In this document: positions 39,259 to 48,159 of the stretch, piece by piece
How positions within the stretch are numbered: position 1 is the first letter of the stretch
Layout of the letters: each line of letters opens with the position of its first letter
NCBI GenBank assembly: GCA_003674045.1
Contig: PENC01000005.1
Coordinates: 186,001 to 250,000, forward strand
Source of the DNA: Streptomyces griseocarneus
GTDB taxonomy: Bacteria > Actinomycetota > Actinomycetes > Streptomycetales > Streptomycetaceae
Direction of reading: 5' to 3'
Length of the DNA: 64,000 bases
The notes under the pieces: generated by a model
What the model saw: the letters and a program-made list of their open reading frames with translations, nothing else
What the model was told of the DNA's origin: nothing
Databases searched by the model: none
Translations under genes and position numbers: made by a program

Positions 39259-41646
39259 GTGACCATCGCGCCCGCCGATCCGGTCTCAGCGTCCGTGGAA
39301 GCGACCGGCGGCCCCGGGACCGCGCTGCTGCGCACCCTGACCGACCTCACCGCCGATCTGCCCGCCACCGACCCCGGCAAGGTCGCCGCCGCCGCGCTGC
39401 GCGGCCGCAGCGCCGCGTCGGACGAGGCCGAGCTGCGGTCCCTGGCCACCGAGGCCGCCGCGGGTCTGATCGCCGAGGAGCCCGAGTACTCCAAGCTCGC
39501 CGCCCGGCTGCTCACCCTCGCCATCGCCGACGAGGCCGCGGGCGAGGGCGCCACGTCCTTCGCCGCCTCCGTCGAGACGGGCCACCGCGAGGGCCTGATC
39601 GCCGACGACACCGCCGCCTTCGTGCGCACGCACGCGGACGCCCTGAACGCCCTCGTCGTCAAGGCTCTCGCCGACGGCGCCGACGACCGCTTCGGCTACT
39701 TCGGCCTGCGCACCCTGCACAGCCGCTACCTGCTGCGCCACCCGATCACCCGCAATGTGATCGAGACCCCGCAGCACTTCCTGCTGCGCGTGGCCTGCGG
39801 CCTCGCCGAGGACCACTCCGAGCGCGCCCTCGCCGACGTCGCCGAGCTGTACGGGATGACGAGCACCCTCTCGTACCTGCCCTCCTCCCCCACGCTCTTC
39901 AACTCCGGCACGCGTCACCCGCAGATGTCGTCCTGCTACCTGCTGGACTCGCCGCTGGACGAGCTGGACTCGATCTACGACCGCTACCACCAGGTGGCGC
40001 GTCTGTCGAAGCACGCGGGCGGCATCGGGCTCTCCTACTCCCGCATCCGCTCCCGCGGCTCGCTGATCCGTGGCACCAACGGGCACTCCAACGGCATCGT
40101 GCCGTTCCTGCGCACGCTCGACGCCTCCGTCGCCGCCGTCAACCAGGGTGGCCGCCGCAAGGGCGCGGCCTGCGTCTACCTGGAGACCTGGCACGCCGAC
40201 ATCGAGGAGTTCCTGGAGCTCCGCGACAACACCGGTGAGGAGGCCCGCCGCACCCACAACCTCAACATCGCGCACTGGATCCCGGACGAGTTCATGCGCC
40301 GTGTCGAGGCGGACGCGGACTGGTCGCTGTTCTCCCCCTCCGACACGCCCGACCTGGTCGACCTCTACGGTGACGAGTTCGACGCCGCGTACCGCGCGTA
40401 CGAGGCCGCGGGCAAGGCCGTCAAGACCATCCCGGCGCGCGTGCTCTACGCCCGGATGATGCGCACCCTCGCGCAGACCGGCAACGGCTGGATGACGTTC
40501 AAGGACGCCGCCAACCGCACCGCCAACCAGACGGCCGAGAAGGGCGCGGTCGTCCACTCCTCGAACCTCTGCACGGAGATCCTCGAGGTCACGAACGACG
40601 GCGAGACCGCGGTCTGCAACCTGGGCTCCGTCAACCTCGCGCAGCACCTCGGTGCCGACGGCGAGCTGGACTGGGAGAAGCTGGACCGCACGGTCCGCAC
40701 GGCCGTCACCTTCCTCGACCGCGTCGTGGACATCAACTTCTACCCGACCGAGCAGGCCGGCAGCTCCAACAGCCGCTGGCGCCCGGTGGGCCTGGGCCTG
40801 ATGGGTCTGCAGGACGTCTTCTTCCGGCTGCGCATGCCCTTCGACTCCCCCGAGGCGAAGGCCCTGTCCACCAAGATCTCCGAGCGGATCATGCTCGCGG
40901 CGTACGAGGCGTCCGCCGACCTCGCCGAGCGGCACGGCCCGCACCCGGCGTGGGAGGCCACCCGTACCGCCCGCGGCGTGCTGCACCCGGACCACTACCC
41001 CAACGCCGTCGCCGCGTGGGAGGACCGCTGGGAGGCGCTGCGCGCCCGCATCGGCCAGGTCGGCATGCGCAACTCGCTGCTGCTCGCCATCGCCCCGACG
41101 GCCACCATCGCCTCGATCGCCGGTGTCTACGAGTGCATCGAGCCGCAGGTCTCCAACCTCTTCAAGCGCGAGACGCTCTCCGGTGAGTTCCTCCAGGTCA
41201 ACACCTACCTGGTGGAGGACCTGAAGAAGCTCGGCGTGTGGGACCGCACCACGCGTGAGGCGATGACCGAGGCCAACGGCTCGATCCAGGACATGAAGTG
41301 GATCCCGCAGGAGGTGCGCGACCTCTACCGCACCGCCTGGGAGATCCCGCAGCGCGCCCTGATCGACATGGCCGCGGCCCGTACGCCGTACATCGACCAG
41401 AGCCAGTCGCTCAACCTCTTCATGGCCTCGCCCACCATCGGCAAGCTGAGCTCGATGTACGCGTACGCCTGGAAGCAGGGCATCAAGACGACGTACTACC
41501 TGCGCTCGCGCCCGGCCACCCGGATCGCCCGCGCCGCCTCCGGCGGTACCGCCGCGGCCACCATCCCCGTCCAGCAGGTCGCGCCCGACGCGGACGCCAT
41601 CGCCTGCTCCCTCGAAAACCCCGAGTCCTGCGAGGCCTGCCAGTAA
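39259..41646 (+). CDS. nrdA: class I ribonucleoside-diphosphate reductase, large subunit
   Basis: 795-residue alpha subunit that reduces ribonucleoside diphosphates to deoxy forms. The N-terminal ~90 residues include a region in the ATP-cone position. The barrel has TSTLSYLPSSPTLFNSGT, SSCYLLDSPLDELDSIYD, the active-site NLCTEILEV and CNLGSVNLAQHL. The C-terminus ends CSLENPESCEACQ with the CxxC that re-reduces the active site. The GTG at 39259 follows GGGAGAG. nrdB starts at the last base of its stop (TAATG). The leader contains a B12 riboswitch and probable NrdR boxes. Confidence 0.93.
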   Translation: MTIAPADPVSASVEATGGPGTALLRTLTDLTADLPATDPGKVAAAALRGRSAASDEAELRSLATEAAAGLIAEEPEYSKLAARLLTLAIADEAAGEGATSFAASVETGHREGLIADDTAAFVRTHADALNALVVKALADGADDRFGYFGLRTLHSRYLLRHPITRNVIETPQHFLLRVACGLAEDHSERALADVAELYGMTSTLSYLPSSPTLFNSGTRHPQMSSCYLLDSPLDELDSIYDRYHQVARLSKHAGGIGLSYSRIRSRGSLIRGTNGHSNGIVPFLRTLDASVAAVNQGGRRKGAACVYLETWHADIEEFLELRDNTGEEARRTHNLNIAHWIPDEFMRRVEADADWSLFSPSDTPDLVDLYGDEFDAAYRAYEAAGKAVKTIPARVLYARMMRTLAQTGNGWMTFKDAANRTANQTAEKGAVVHSSNLCTEILEVTNDGETAVCNLGSVNLAQHLGADGELDWEKLDRTVRTAVTFLDRVVDINFYPTEQAGSSNSRWRPVGLGLMGLQDVFFRLRMPFDSPEAKALSTKISERIMLAAYEASADLAERHGPHPAWEATRTARGVLHPDHYPNAVAAWEDRWEALRARIGQVGMRNSLLLAIAPTATIASIAGVYECIEPQVSNLFKRETLSGEFLQVNTYLVEDLKKLGVWDRTTREAMTEANGSIQDMKWIPQEVRDLYRTAWEIPQRALIDMAAARTPYIDQSQSLNLFMASPTIGKLSSMYAYAWKQGIKTTYYLRSRPATRIARAASGGTAAATIPVQQVAPDADAIACSLENPESCEACQ

Positions 41647-42662
41647 TGTCTGCCGAACGCCAGAAGAACCTGCTCGACCCCGGCTTCGAGCTGACCCTGC
41701 GCCCCATGCGGTACCCGGACTTCTACGACCGCTACCGCGACGCGATCAAGAACACCTGGACCGTCGAGGAGGTCGACCTCCACTCGGACGTCGCCGACCT
41801 GGCGAAGCTCTCCCCGGGTGAGCAGCACATGATCGGCCGTCTGGTCGCGTTCTTCGCGACCGGTGACTCGATCGTGTCGAACAACCTCGTGCTGACGCTG
41901 TACAAGCACATCAACTCGCCCGAGGCGCGCCTCTACCTGTCGCGGCAGCTGTTCGAGGAGGCCGTGCACGTCCAGTTCTATCTGACGCTGCTCGACACCT
42001 ACCTGCCCGACCCGGAGGAGCGCGCGGCGGCTTTCGCGGCCGTGGAGAACATCCCCTCCATCCGCGACAAGGCGCAGTTCTGCTTCAAGTGGATCAACGA
42101 GGTCGAGAAGCTGGAGAGCCTGCAGACGAAGGCCGACCGCCGTCGCTTCCTGCTCAACCTCATCTGCTTCGCCGCCTGCATCGAGGGCCTCTTCTTCTAC
42201 GGCGCCTTCGCCTACGTGTACTGGTTCCGCAGCCGCGGCCTGCTGCACGGCCTGGCGACCGGCACCAACTGGGTGTTCCGCGACGAGTCCATGCACATGG
42301 ACTTCGCGTTCTCCGTCGTGGACACCGTCCGCGAGGAGGAGCCGGAGCTCTTCGACGACGAGCTCCAGCAGCAGGTCACGGACATGCTCAAGGAGGCCGT
42401 CGAGGCCGAGCTGCAGTTCGCCCGCGACCTGTGCGGTGAGGGCCTGCCGGGCATGAACACCGAGTCCATGCGCGAGTACCTCCAGTGCGTCGCCGACCAG
42501 CGCCTGCAGCGCCTCGGCATCGCCCCGGTGTTCGGCTCGGAGAACCCCTTCTCCTTCATGGAGCTCCAGAACGTCCAGGAGCTGACCAACTTCTTCGAGC
42601 GCCGCGCGTCCGCGTACCAGGTGGCGGTCGAGGGCTCGGTCTCCTTCGACGACGAGTTCTAA
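41646..42662 (+). CDS. nrdB: class I ribonucleoside-diphosphate reductase, small subunit
   Basis: 338-residue beta subunit, a ferritin-like protein that makes the tyrosyl radical for NrdA. Metal-ligand helices are visible as QLFEEAVHVQFYLTLLDTY, ACIEGLFFYGAFAYVYWF and FRDESMHMDFAF (ExxH pairs). The C-terminal tail ASAYQVAVEGSVSFDDEF is the part that docks with the large subunit. The ATG shares a base with the nrdA stop. Unlike the nrdABS operon described in S. coelicolor, no third gene follows; a repeat and a strong terminator come next. Confidence 0.93.
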   Translation: MSAERQKNLLDPGFELTLRPMRYPDFYDRYRDAIKNTWTVEEVDLHSDVADLAKLSPGEQHMIGRLVAFFATGDSIVSNNLVLTLYKHINSPEARLYLSRQLFEEAVHVQFYLTLLDTYLPDPEERAAAFAAVENIPSIRDKAQFCFKWINEVEKLESLQTKADRRRFLLNLICFAACIEGLFFYGAFAYVYWFRSRGLLHGLATGTNWVFRDESMHMDFAFSVVDTVREEEPELFDDELQQQVTDMLKEAVEAELQFARDLCGEGLPGMNTESMREYLQCVADQRLQRLGIAPVFGSENPFSFMELQNVQELTNFFERRASAYQVAVEGSVSFDDEF

Positions 42663-42720
42663 GCGCCCCATAGGGGCGCGGGGAACTGCGCGACCAGCCC
42701 CCACCGGCCCGCAGCGCCCA
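42663..42720. repeat. intergenic modular repeat block R5
   Basis: Module GGGGCGCGGGGAACTGCGCG (42673-42692), continued by ACCAGCCCCCACCGGCCCGC, immediately after nrdB in the convergent gap with def. It is followed directly by the strong terminator at 42724-42764. Confidence 0.72.
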
Positions 42721-42723
42721 TAC

Positions 42724-42764
42724 GACGAAGGCCCGTACGGACACTCTCCGTACGGGCCTTCGTC
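42724..42764. terminator. strong bidirectional terminator nrdB / def
   Basis: Perfect 18-bp inverted repeat GACGAAGGCCCGTACGGA with its reverse complement around a 5-nt CACTC loop, between convergent nrdB and def. It ends 11 bp before the def stop. Confidence 0.88.
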
Positions 42765-42775
42765 ACAGCAACGAC

Positions 42776-43405
42776 TTACTCGTTGGGAACGACTGCGTAC
42801 CGCGGCGTGCCCTCCGCCATCTGCTTCAGCGCGTCCTTGCGGTCGCGCTTCGAGAGGCGGTCGATGTAGAGGTAGCCGTAGAGGTGGTCCGTCTCGTGCT
42901 GGAGGCAGCGGGCGAAGTAGCCGGTGCCCTGGACGCGGATGGGGTTGCCCTTGGCGTCCTGGCCGCGGACGATCGCGTAGTCGGGGCGGGCCAGGGAGGC
43001 GTAGGCGGTGGGGACGGAGAGGCAGCCCTCGTTGGAGTCGTCGAGGAAGCGCTGCTCGGCCGGGATCTCCTCCAGGACGGGGTTGCAGACGGCGCCCACG
43101 TGGCGCACGCCCTCGTCGTCCATGCAGTCGTAGACGAAGACCTTCAGGTCCACGCCGATCTGGTTGGCGGCCAGGCCGACGCCCTCGGCGGTGCGCTGGC
43201 TGGCGAACATGTCGTCGATGAGCTGCGCCAGCTCGTCGTCGAACGCGGTGACGTCCTTGCACTCCTTGTGCAGCACCGGGTTGCCGACGACGGTGATCGG
43301 GCGGGACGTGCCGCGCTCGCGGTGCGCGAGCTCGCGCTCCTCGCAGTCCTCGGTGTCCACGATGAACTCGTCGTTCACCGACTGATCGGTCTCTCGCTGC
43401 GCCAT
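42776..43405 (-). CDS. def: peptide deformylase
   Basis: 209-residue metalloenzyme that removes the formyl group from nascent protein N-termini. All three motifs are intact: GVGLAANQIG (75-84), EGCLSVP (126-132, metal ligand C128) and QHETDHLYG with H170-E171-x2-H174. An N-terminal ~33-residue acidic extension (SVNDEFIVDTEDCEERELAH) precedes the catalytic core. The start at 43405 gives MAQRETDQ. It is convergent with nrdB and 71 bp downstream of a TPR-protein gene on the same strand. Confidence 0.93.
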   Translation of the reverse strand: MAQRETDQSVNDEFIVDTEDCEERELAHRERGTSRPITVVGNPVLHKECKDVTAFDDELAQLIDDMFASQRTAEGVGLAANQIGVDLKVFVYDCMDDEGVRHVGAVCNPVLEEIPAEQRFLDDSNEGCLSVPTAYASLARPDYAIVRGQDAKGNPIRVQGTGYFARCLQHETDHLYGYLYIDRLSKRDRKDALKQMAEGTPRYAVVPNE

Positions 43406-43476
43406 TCCGCCGTTACGCCTCTCTCAAATGCCCGAAAAGGATGCCTGTACAGGGTAAGCGTGCCGTGGCACGGGCC

Positions 43477-44463
43477 TCAGCAGACCTCTTCCAGATCCCG
43501 CCACTCGCGGGTGTCCGGGCTGTCGGCGACCCAGCCGTCGAGCAGGCCGCGGACCAGGCCGGCGGGGGCCGCGATGCCGCACTCGCGCTCGGGCACCCAG
43601 AGGGAGCCGGAGCCCGCGGTGCGGTGGCCCAGGGGGCCGGGGTGGCCGGGCTCGCTGTGGTCGTGCGGGTCGAGGTGCTCGCCGTCGCCCTCGTCGCTGG
43701 GCATCCGGCTCTCGGAGCAGGTGCGGCACAGCAGCCGTACGGACGAGGACCAGTCCTCGGCGGCGAACCCGGCGTCGGCGGCGAGCCGCTCCAGGGCGTC
43801 CCGGTCGGCCTCGGTGGCGGCCTCCAGGAGGACCACCCAGGTCGGCACGGGTGACGGGGCCCACAGCTCGATCTCGTCGAAGACCGGGTACGAGGGCCCG
43901 GCGGCGGTGACCCGCTCGCCGTGCGGGACGCCGTCGTGCAGCACGACCTCGCCCCAGCGCCGCCCGGAGGACGGCAGCGGGATGGAGAGGACCTCCATCC
44001 GGGCCGGGTCGAGACGGCGGCCCCAGACGACCTCCGCCTCGCCCTCCGGGGAGAGCCGTACGGCCGCGCTGCCCAGCTCCATGCCGACCGGCTCGCCCGC
44101 CGGGGCGGCCTCGCCGGGGACCCGCAGGCCGTACGCCTGCCAGGCCCGGCGGGCCAGCGGCCAGTCCTGGAGGGCGGTCGCGGCGATGCCCACGTTCCAC
44201 CAGTCGGGAGCGCCCGCCTCGCGGTCCAGCAGGGCGACGGCGCGCAGCCCCGCCGCGCGGGCCTGCTCCCAGTCGTGCCGGAACTTGTGCAGCAGCGCGA
44301 GGTTGAACCACGACTCGGACAGCCACGGCTCCATGTCGGCGGCACGGGTCAGGAGCGCGCCCGCGTCCTCGTACCGGCCGTCGCCGATCAAAGTGAAAGC
44401 ACGGTCGGTGGCCTGCCGCCACGAGGCGGAAGGCCGATGCCGTACCTTGCCGAAGATCCTCAC
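43477..44463 (-). CDS. tetratricopeptide repeat protein
   Basis: 328-residue protein. The first ~110 residues carry two or three TPR-like helical pairs (ATDRAFTLIGDGRYEDAGALLTRA; SWFNLALLHKFRHDWEQARAAGLRAV; WNVGIAATALQDWPLARRAWQAYG). The rest is a mixed alpha/beta domain with VRLSPEGEAEVVWGRRLDPAR, CRTCSESRMPSDEGDGEHLD, and late histidines (PHDHSEPGHPGPLGH) that, with the CRTC pair, might bind metal. The GTG at 44463 gives VRIFGKVRHRP. Function unknown, probably a scaffold. Confidence 0.78.
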   Translation of the reverse strand: MRIFGKVRHRPSASWRQATDRAFTLIGDGRYEDAGALLTRAADMEPWLSESWFNLALLHKFRHDWEQARAAGLRAVALLDREAGAPDWWNVGIAATALQDWPLARRAWQAYGLRVPGEAAPAGEPVGMELGSAAVRLSPEGEAEVVWGRRLDPARMEVLSIPLPSSGRRWGEVVLHDGVPHGERVTAAGPSYPVFDEIELWAPSPVPTWVVLLEAATEADRDALERLAADAGFAAEDWSSSVRLLCRTCSESRMPSDEGDGEHLDPHDHSEPGHPGPLGHRTAGSGSLWVPERECGIAAPAGLVRGLLDGWVADSPDTREWRDLEEVC

Positions 44464-44710
44464 GATTCCCGCCTGCCGGTTTCTGCGTGCGACCACGCCG
44501 GATGACCCAGGTGGAGGCCGCCGTCCTCCCTGACGACAACCTGCCACATCTCTCTCGCTCCGGGAAGCCGCGGCCGTCCCTCCTCGAAGGCGACGCACGC
44601 GATACCCCCCGTAGTCGGTGCTCTGTGTGCCCTTTTCTTCTCGTCTTGCTTCTCTTCGCATCCAACCATGCCCCTTTGGACGCCCGCTCATTACCCGTGG
44701 GTTCAGCGGC

Positions 44711-46075
44711 TCACTCCCGCCTTTCCCGGACTCTTACGGAACCGGGGCAAGGCTTGGCCACGGGCCCGGGGACACGGCCGGTGACGGGGTCGGCACGGCG
44801 GGCCAGCACCCGGGCCAGGGCCTCCACGACCTGCGGATCGTGGTCGTGGGCGGTGGCCAGCCGGAGCCGTTCCAGGGCGTGCGGGGGCCCGCAGGAGGGG
44901 GCTCCCGCGAGGTCCTCGTAGGCATTGACGGTACGGACGATCCGGGCGGTGACCGGCTGCTCACGGAACGGGTCGGCCTGGCGTTCCACGACGACCGCGA
45001 CCTCGGCGGGGACCCCGGTCTGCCGGACCACGGCGCCGCCCAGCAGGGCGATGCGGCGGCGCTCGGCGGGCGGCAGGGGCTCGGTGGCACCGGCGGGCAC
45101 CGGGTCCAGCAGCGAGAGCTGGCCGATGTCGTGCATGAGCGCCGCGTACTCCAGAACGGTGAGGTCCGCCTCGGCCAGGCCCAGCTCGCGGCCGGTGGCC
45201 CGGCTGAGGGCGGCGACCCGGCGGGCGTGCCCGGCCGGGGTGTGGCCCGCGATCTCCGTGGACCGGGCCAGGGAGGCGATCGTCTGCCGGCGGGTGGCGC
45301 GCACGGCGGCGTACCGGCGGAAGGACAGCTGGGTGAGCAGCAGCGGCAGGCAGAAGACCGGCAGCGCCCACAGCCCGGCGATGGCCACGGCGAGCGACAT
45401 CACCACGCCGGTCGCGCAGATCGCCGTGCCGATGCCGGGCAGGGCGCGCAGCTCGTCACGGAGGGCCGGTCCGTACGGGCCGCCGGTGCGGGCCCGGGAC
45501 AGCGCGGCGGCCAGGACGGCGTCGCACAGGCCGGTGAGCGCGAGCAGGAGCAGCAGGGCGGGCGCGTAGTACGGGCCGTGTCCGGCCCAGCGGTCGAGGG
45601 CACCGCACGCGTGCAGGGGCTGGAAGCAGACGGCCGCGAAGCCCGTGGTCAGCAGGCGGCGCGCGAGGTGGTCGCGGGCGGGCGGACGACCGAGGGCCCC
45701 GGCGAGCACGGCGGCGAGGACGACGGCGACGACCTGGGCCGGGCCGGGCGCCGCGGCCTCCCCGCCGACCTCGCCGAGCAGGGCGTACGCGAGGGCGCCC
45801 GCCGCGCCCACGGGCGCGGTCTCGCGGGCCTCGGCCGGGGCGGCGGGACGGCGGCGCACGGCCTCGCCGAGGGCGATCAACGCCCCGTAGGCGAGGGCGA
45901 CTCGGGGCTGTCCGAGGCCGTGCCGTGACGTGCTGAGGAGAGCGGTGACGGCGACGGCCGCGGCGGCGGCGTGCACGCAGTGGACGACCACCGCGGCGTT
46001 CACCTGTGCGGTGAGGCGTACGGCGCGTGGGGGCCGGGCGGCGGGCGCGGCGGAGGCGCTCGTCCCCGCCCTCAT
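44711..46075 (-). CDS. membrane protein with degenerate HD domain
   Basis: 454-residue protein with about seven membrane helices (residues 20-260) followed by a cytoplasmic HD-type domain. The metal motif is HD at 315-316 (EYAALMHDIGQLSLLDP). The second metal histidines and the GYP loop seen in the neighbouring protein are absent (VVVERQADPFREQPVT is found instead), so phosphodiesterase activity is doubtful. The ATG overlaps the stop of the upstream HD-GYP gene by 4 bp (ATGA). The two are likely a duplicated pair in which this copy lost part of its active site. Confidence 0.78.
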   Translation of the reverse strand: MRAGTSASAAPAARPPRAVRLTAQVNAAVVVHCVHAAAAAVAVTALLSTSRHGLGQPRVALAYGALIALGEAVRRRPAAPAEARETAPVGAAGALAYALLGEVGGEAAAPGPAQVVAVVLAAVLAGALGRPPARDHLARRLLTTGFAAVCFQPLHACGALDRWAGHGPYYAPALLLLLALTGLCDAVLAAALSRARTGGPYGPALRDELRALPGIGTAICATGVVMSLAVAIAGLWALPVFCLPLLLTQLSFRRYAAVRATRRQTIASLARSTEIAGHTPAGHARRVAALSRATGRELGLAEADLTVLEYAALMHDIGQLSLLDPVPAGATEPLPPAERRRIALLGGAVVRQTGVPAEVAVVVERQADPFREQPVTARIVRTVNAYEDLAGAPSCGPPHALERLRLATAHDHDPQVVEALARVLARRADPVTGRVPGPVAKPCPGSVRVRERRE

Positions 46076-47451
46076 CCCTCGCCGCCGTGACGGCTCGCTC
46101 CGGTGACCGAATCCCGGACCACATCCCCATAAGAAGGGACGTTTCCGCTGGGCAGAATTATGCAATCCGTGAGCGAGGAGGCGGCGGTGCCCGCGCAGTC
46201 GTCCTCCGGAGCGGCGGCGGGCTGCCAGTCGTGGCGTTCGAGCGCGGCCTCCAGCGCCTCGACCATGCGGGGGTCGAACTGGGTGCCGGAGCAGCGGTGG
46301 AGCTCGGCCAGGGCGGCGCCGACGGGCCGGGCGCGGCTGTAGCTGCGGGTGGTGGTCATCGCGTCGAAGGCGTCGGCGACGGCGACGATCCGGGCGAACT
46401 GCGGGATCTGGCGCCCGCTGAGCCCGTACGGATAGCCCCTGCCGTCGAGGCGTTCGTGGTGGTGGAGGATCGCCGCGCGGGCCTCGTCCAGGAAGCCGAT
46501 GCCGCGCACCATCTCGTGGCCGTACTCGGGGTGGAGCTCGATGACGCGGCGCTCCTCGGGGGTGAGGGGGCCGTCCTTGCGCAACAGCCGGGTGGGGACG
46601 CCGAGTTTGCCGACGTCGTGCAGGATGCCCGCGAAGCGCAGGGCCTCCAGACGCTCCCCCGCCATGCCGAGCTCGCGGGCGATCAGCACGGAGGCCCGGC
46701 CGACGCGCTCGCCGTGACCGCGCGTGTAGCGGTCCTTGATCCCGACGGCCTGGACGAGGGCGCGGACGGTGGCCTGGTGGGCGGCGCGCTCGCGCTCGTA
46801 GCGGTCCAGGAACCAGGCCGAGACGGACATCGGCAGCAGCACGAGCAGGGCGGCGGACGGGCCGTACGGGCTGTGCCACAGCACCGCGGTCATCAGGCCG
46901 GTGGGGCCGTGCACCAGGGCGGGCAGCAGGGCGCCGGGCAGCAGCCCGCGCCAGGCGGCCCCGGGCGGGCGGCGCTCCGCGGTCACCCGGATCACGCCGT
47001 CGAGGACGGCGGTGACGAGGGAGAAGACGAGCGCCGCGGCGAGCGCGGGCGGCAGCGCGGCGGCGAGCCCGGCGAACGGGCCGCCCGGCCCGGCCGGGCC
47101 GAGGAGCGCGAAGACGTACGAGGCGGCGCACGCGGCGAGCGCCGACTGGGCCGCGTGCCAGCAGCGGCGTGCCACCCGGCCGGGGCCCTGTCCGGCCCGG
47201 GCCAGGAGGGCGCCGGGGACCGCGACGAGCGCGGCGGCGGCCGGGGGCAGCAGAAACGCCCCGGCGAGCAGCACGGCGAGGGTGAGCGTGCGGCGGGGCA
47301 GCCGCTCGCAGGCCGCGCCGACCGTGGCGAGTGCGGCCACCGCGGTCCAGGGGACCACGGTGGGGTGCCGCGCGACGGGCGCGGCGCAGAAGGTGGCGGC
47401 GACGGCGGCGCATACGACACAGCCGCGCGCCGCCGCCGGAAGTGATCGCAT
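46072..47451 (-). CDS. HD-GYP domain membrane phosphodiesterase
   Basis: 459-residue protein. About six to seven membrane helices occupy residues 10-215. A helical linker (FLDRYERERAAHQATVRALVQAVG) leads to the HD-GYP domain. Key residues are H246 in YTRGHGERV, the HD pair 278-279 in HDVGKLG, HHH at 330-332, and GYP at 339-341 (LDGRGYPYGL). Such proteins degrade cyclic di-GMP or related dinucleotides; in Streptomyces, c-di-GMP works through BldD to control development. The gene is the first of a coupled pair. The promoter region upstream (47452-47590) has no obvious operator. Confidence 0.87.
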   Translation of the reverse strand: MRSLPAAARGCVVCAAVAATFCAAPVARHPTVVPWTAVAALATVGAACERLPRRTLTLAVLLAGAFLLPPAAAALVAVPGALLARAGQGPGRVARRCWHAAQSALAACAASYVFALLGPAGPGGPFAGLAAALPPALAAALVFSLVTAVLDGVIRVTAERRPPGAAWRGLLPGALLPALVHGPTGLMTAVLWHSPYGPSAALLVLLPMSVSAWFLDRYERERAAHQATVRALVQAVGIKDRYTRGHGERVGRASVLIARELGMAGERLEALRFAGILHDVGKLGVPTRLLRKDGPLTPEERRVIELHPEYGHEMVRGIGFLDEARAAILHHHERLDGRGYPYGLSGRQIPQFARIVAVADAFDAMTTTRSYSRARPVGAALAELHRCSGTQFDPRMVEALEAALERHDWQPAAAPEDDCAGTAASSLTDCIILPSGNVPSYGDVVRDSVTGASRHGGEG

Positions 47452-47589
47452 GGCGCATCCTCCCCGTCCCGAACGAAGCCGTCAGCTTGCCGTCAGGATG
47501 GGGAGAATAGGGGGCGGGGGAGCCGCGGAACGGTGCATTCGGGTATTACCCCGGTCGAGCCGAGCGGTTGCACACCTTCGGGTGACGTT

Positions 47590-47838
47590 TCCCGTCCGGG
47601 GGGTTTGTCCGGGGCTTCGCCCCGGGCCCTGCTTCGCCTACGAGCTCGGTCGGCGGCGCTCGTCGGGCGACTACCGGCCGGTGGGGGCTTGTCGCGCAGT
47701 TCCCCGCGCCCCTGATGGGGCGCACTATGCCCTCCACCTCCGGTTGTGGGCATGCGTTCCGCAAAGGGCGGAACGGGTGGGCACAACCGGACCACCGGGC
47801 CGCACCGAACACGGGGTCCGGGGCTGAGCCCCGGCGCT
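47590..47838. repeat. intergenic modular repeat block R6 (with rsrA terminator)
   Basis: Region between the HD-GYP gene and the rsrA stop. It holds hairpin CCGGGGCTTCGCCCCGG (47609-47625), the CGCGCAGTTCCCCGCGCCCC module (47694-47713), the GGTTGTG...CACAACC double-stem hairpin (47742-47788) and hairpin CCGGGGCTGAGCCCCGG (47818-47834). The last would terminate rsrA. Bases 47742-47798 duplicate 20582-20638. Confidence 0.76.
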
Positions 47839-48159
47839 CTACGCTTCGCGGGCCGCGTCGGCCTGCTTCGCCTCGGTCACCACATCGTGGTCCGGCACTG
47901 TCATCCCCGCGCGGATGAGTTCGATGCGTCCCATGACCTTCGAACGGAGGTCCGCCGGGACGTCGTCGTGGCCGCAGCAGCGCTTGACGAGCTTCTTGAC
48001 CGCCTGCTCGAGGCCGTATTTCTCGAGGCACGGCGAGCACTCGTCGATGTGCACCTCGAACTTGGCGCAGTCACCGTCGGGCATCTCGTGGTCGAGGAAC
48101 TCGTAGAGGTGGTCGAGGACTTCAGAGCAGTCCGTCTCGTGCGGGTCTCCGCAGCTCAT
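47839..48159 (-). CDS. rsrA: zinc redox-sensing anti-sigma factor RsrA
   Basis: 106-residue ZAS-family anti-sigma factor that binds SigR and releases it on thiol oxidation. All the residues studied in S. coelicolor RsrA are in place: C3, C11, C31, H37, C41, C44, C61 and C62. C11, H37, C41 and C44 form the zinc site with the HxxxCxxC core HIDECSPC, and the disulfide after oxidation involves C11 and C44. The ATG overlaps the sigR stop (ATGA), ensuring stoichiometric synthesis. A short hairpin after the stop probably ends the transcript. Confidence 0.95.
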   Translation of the reverse strand: MSCGDPHETDCSEVLDHLYEFLDHEMPDGDCAKFEVHIDECSPCLEKYGLEQAVKKLVKRCCGHDDVPADLRSKVMGRIELIRAGMTVPDHDVVTEAKQADAAREA

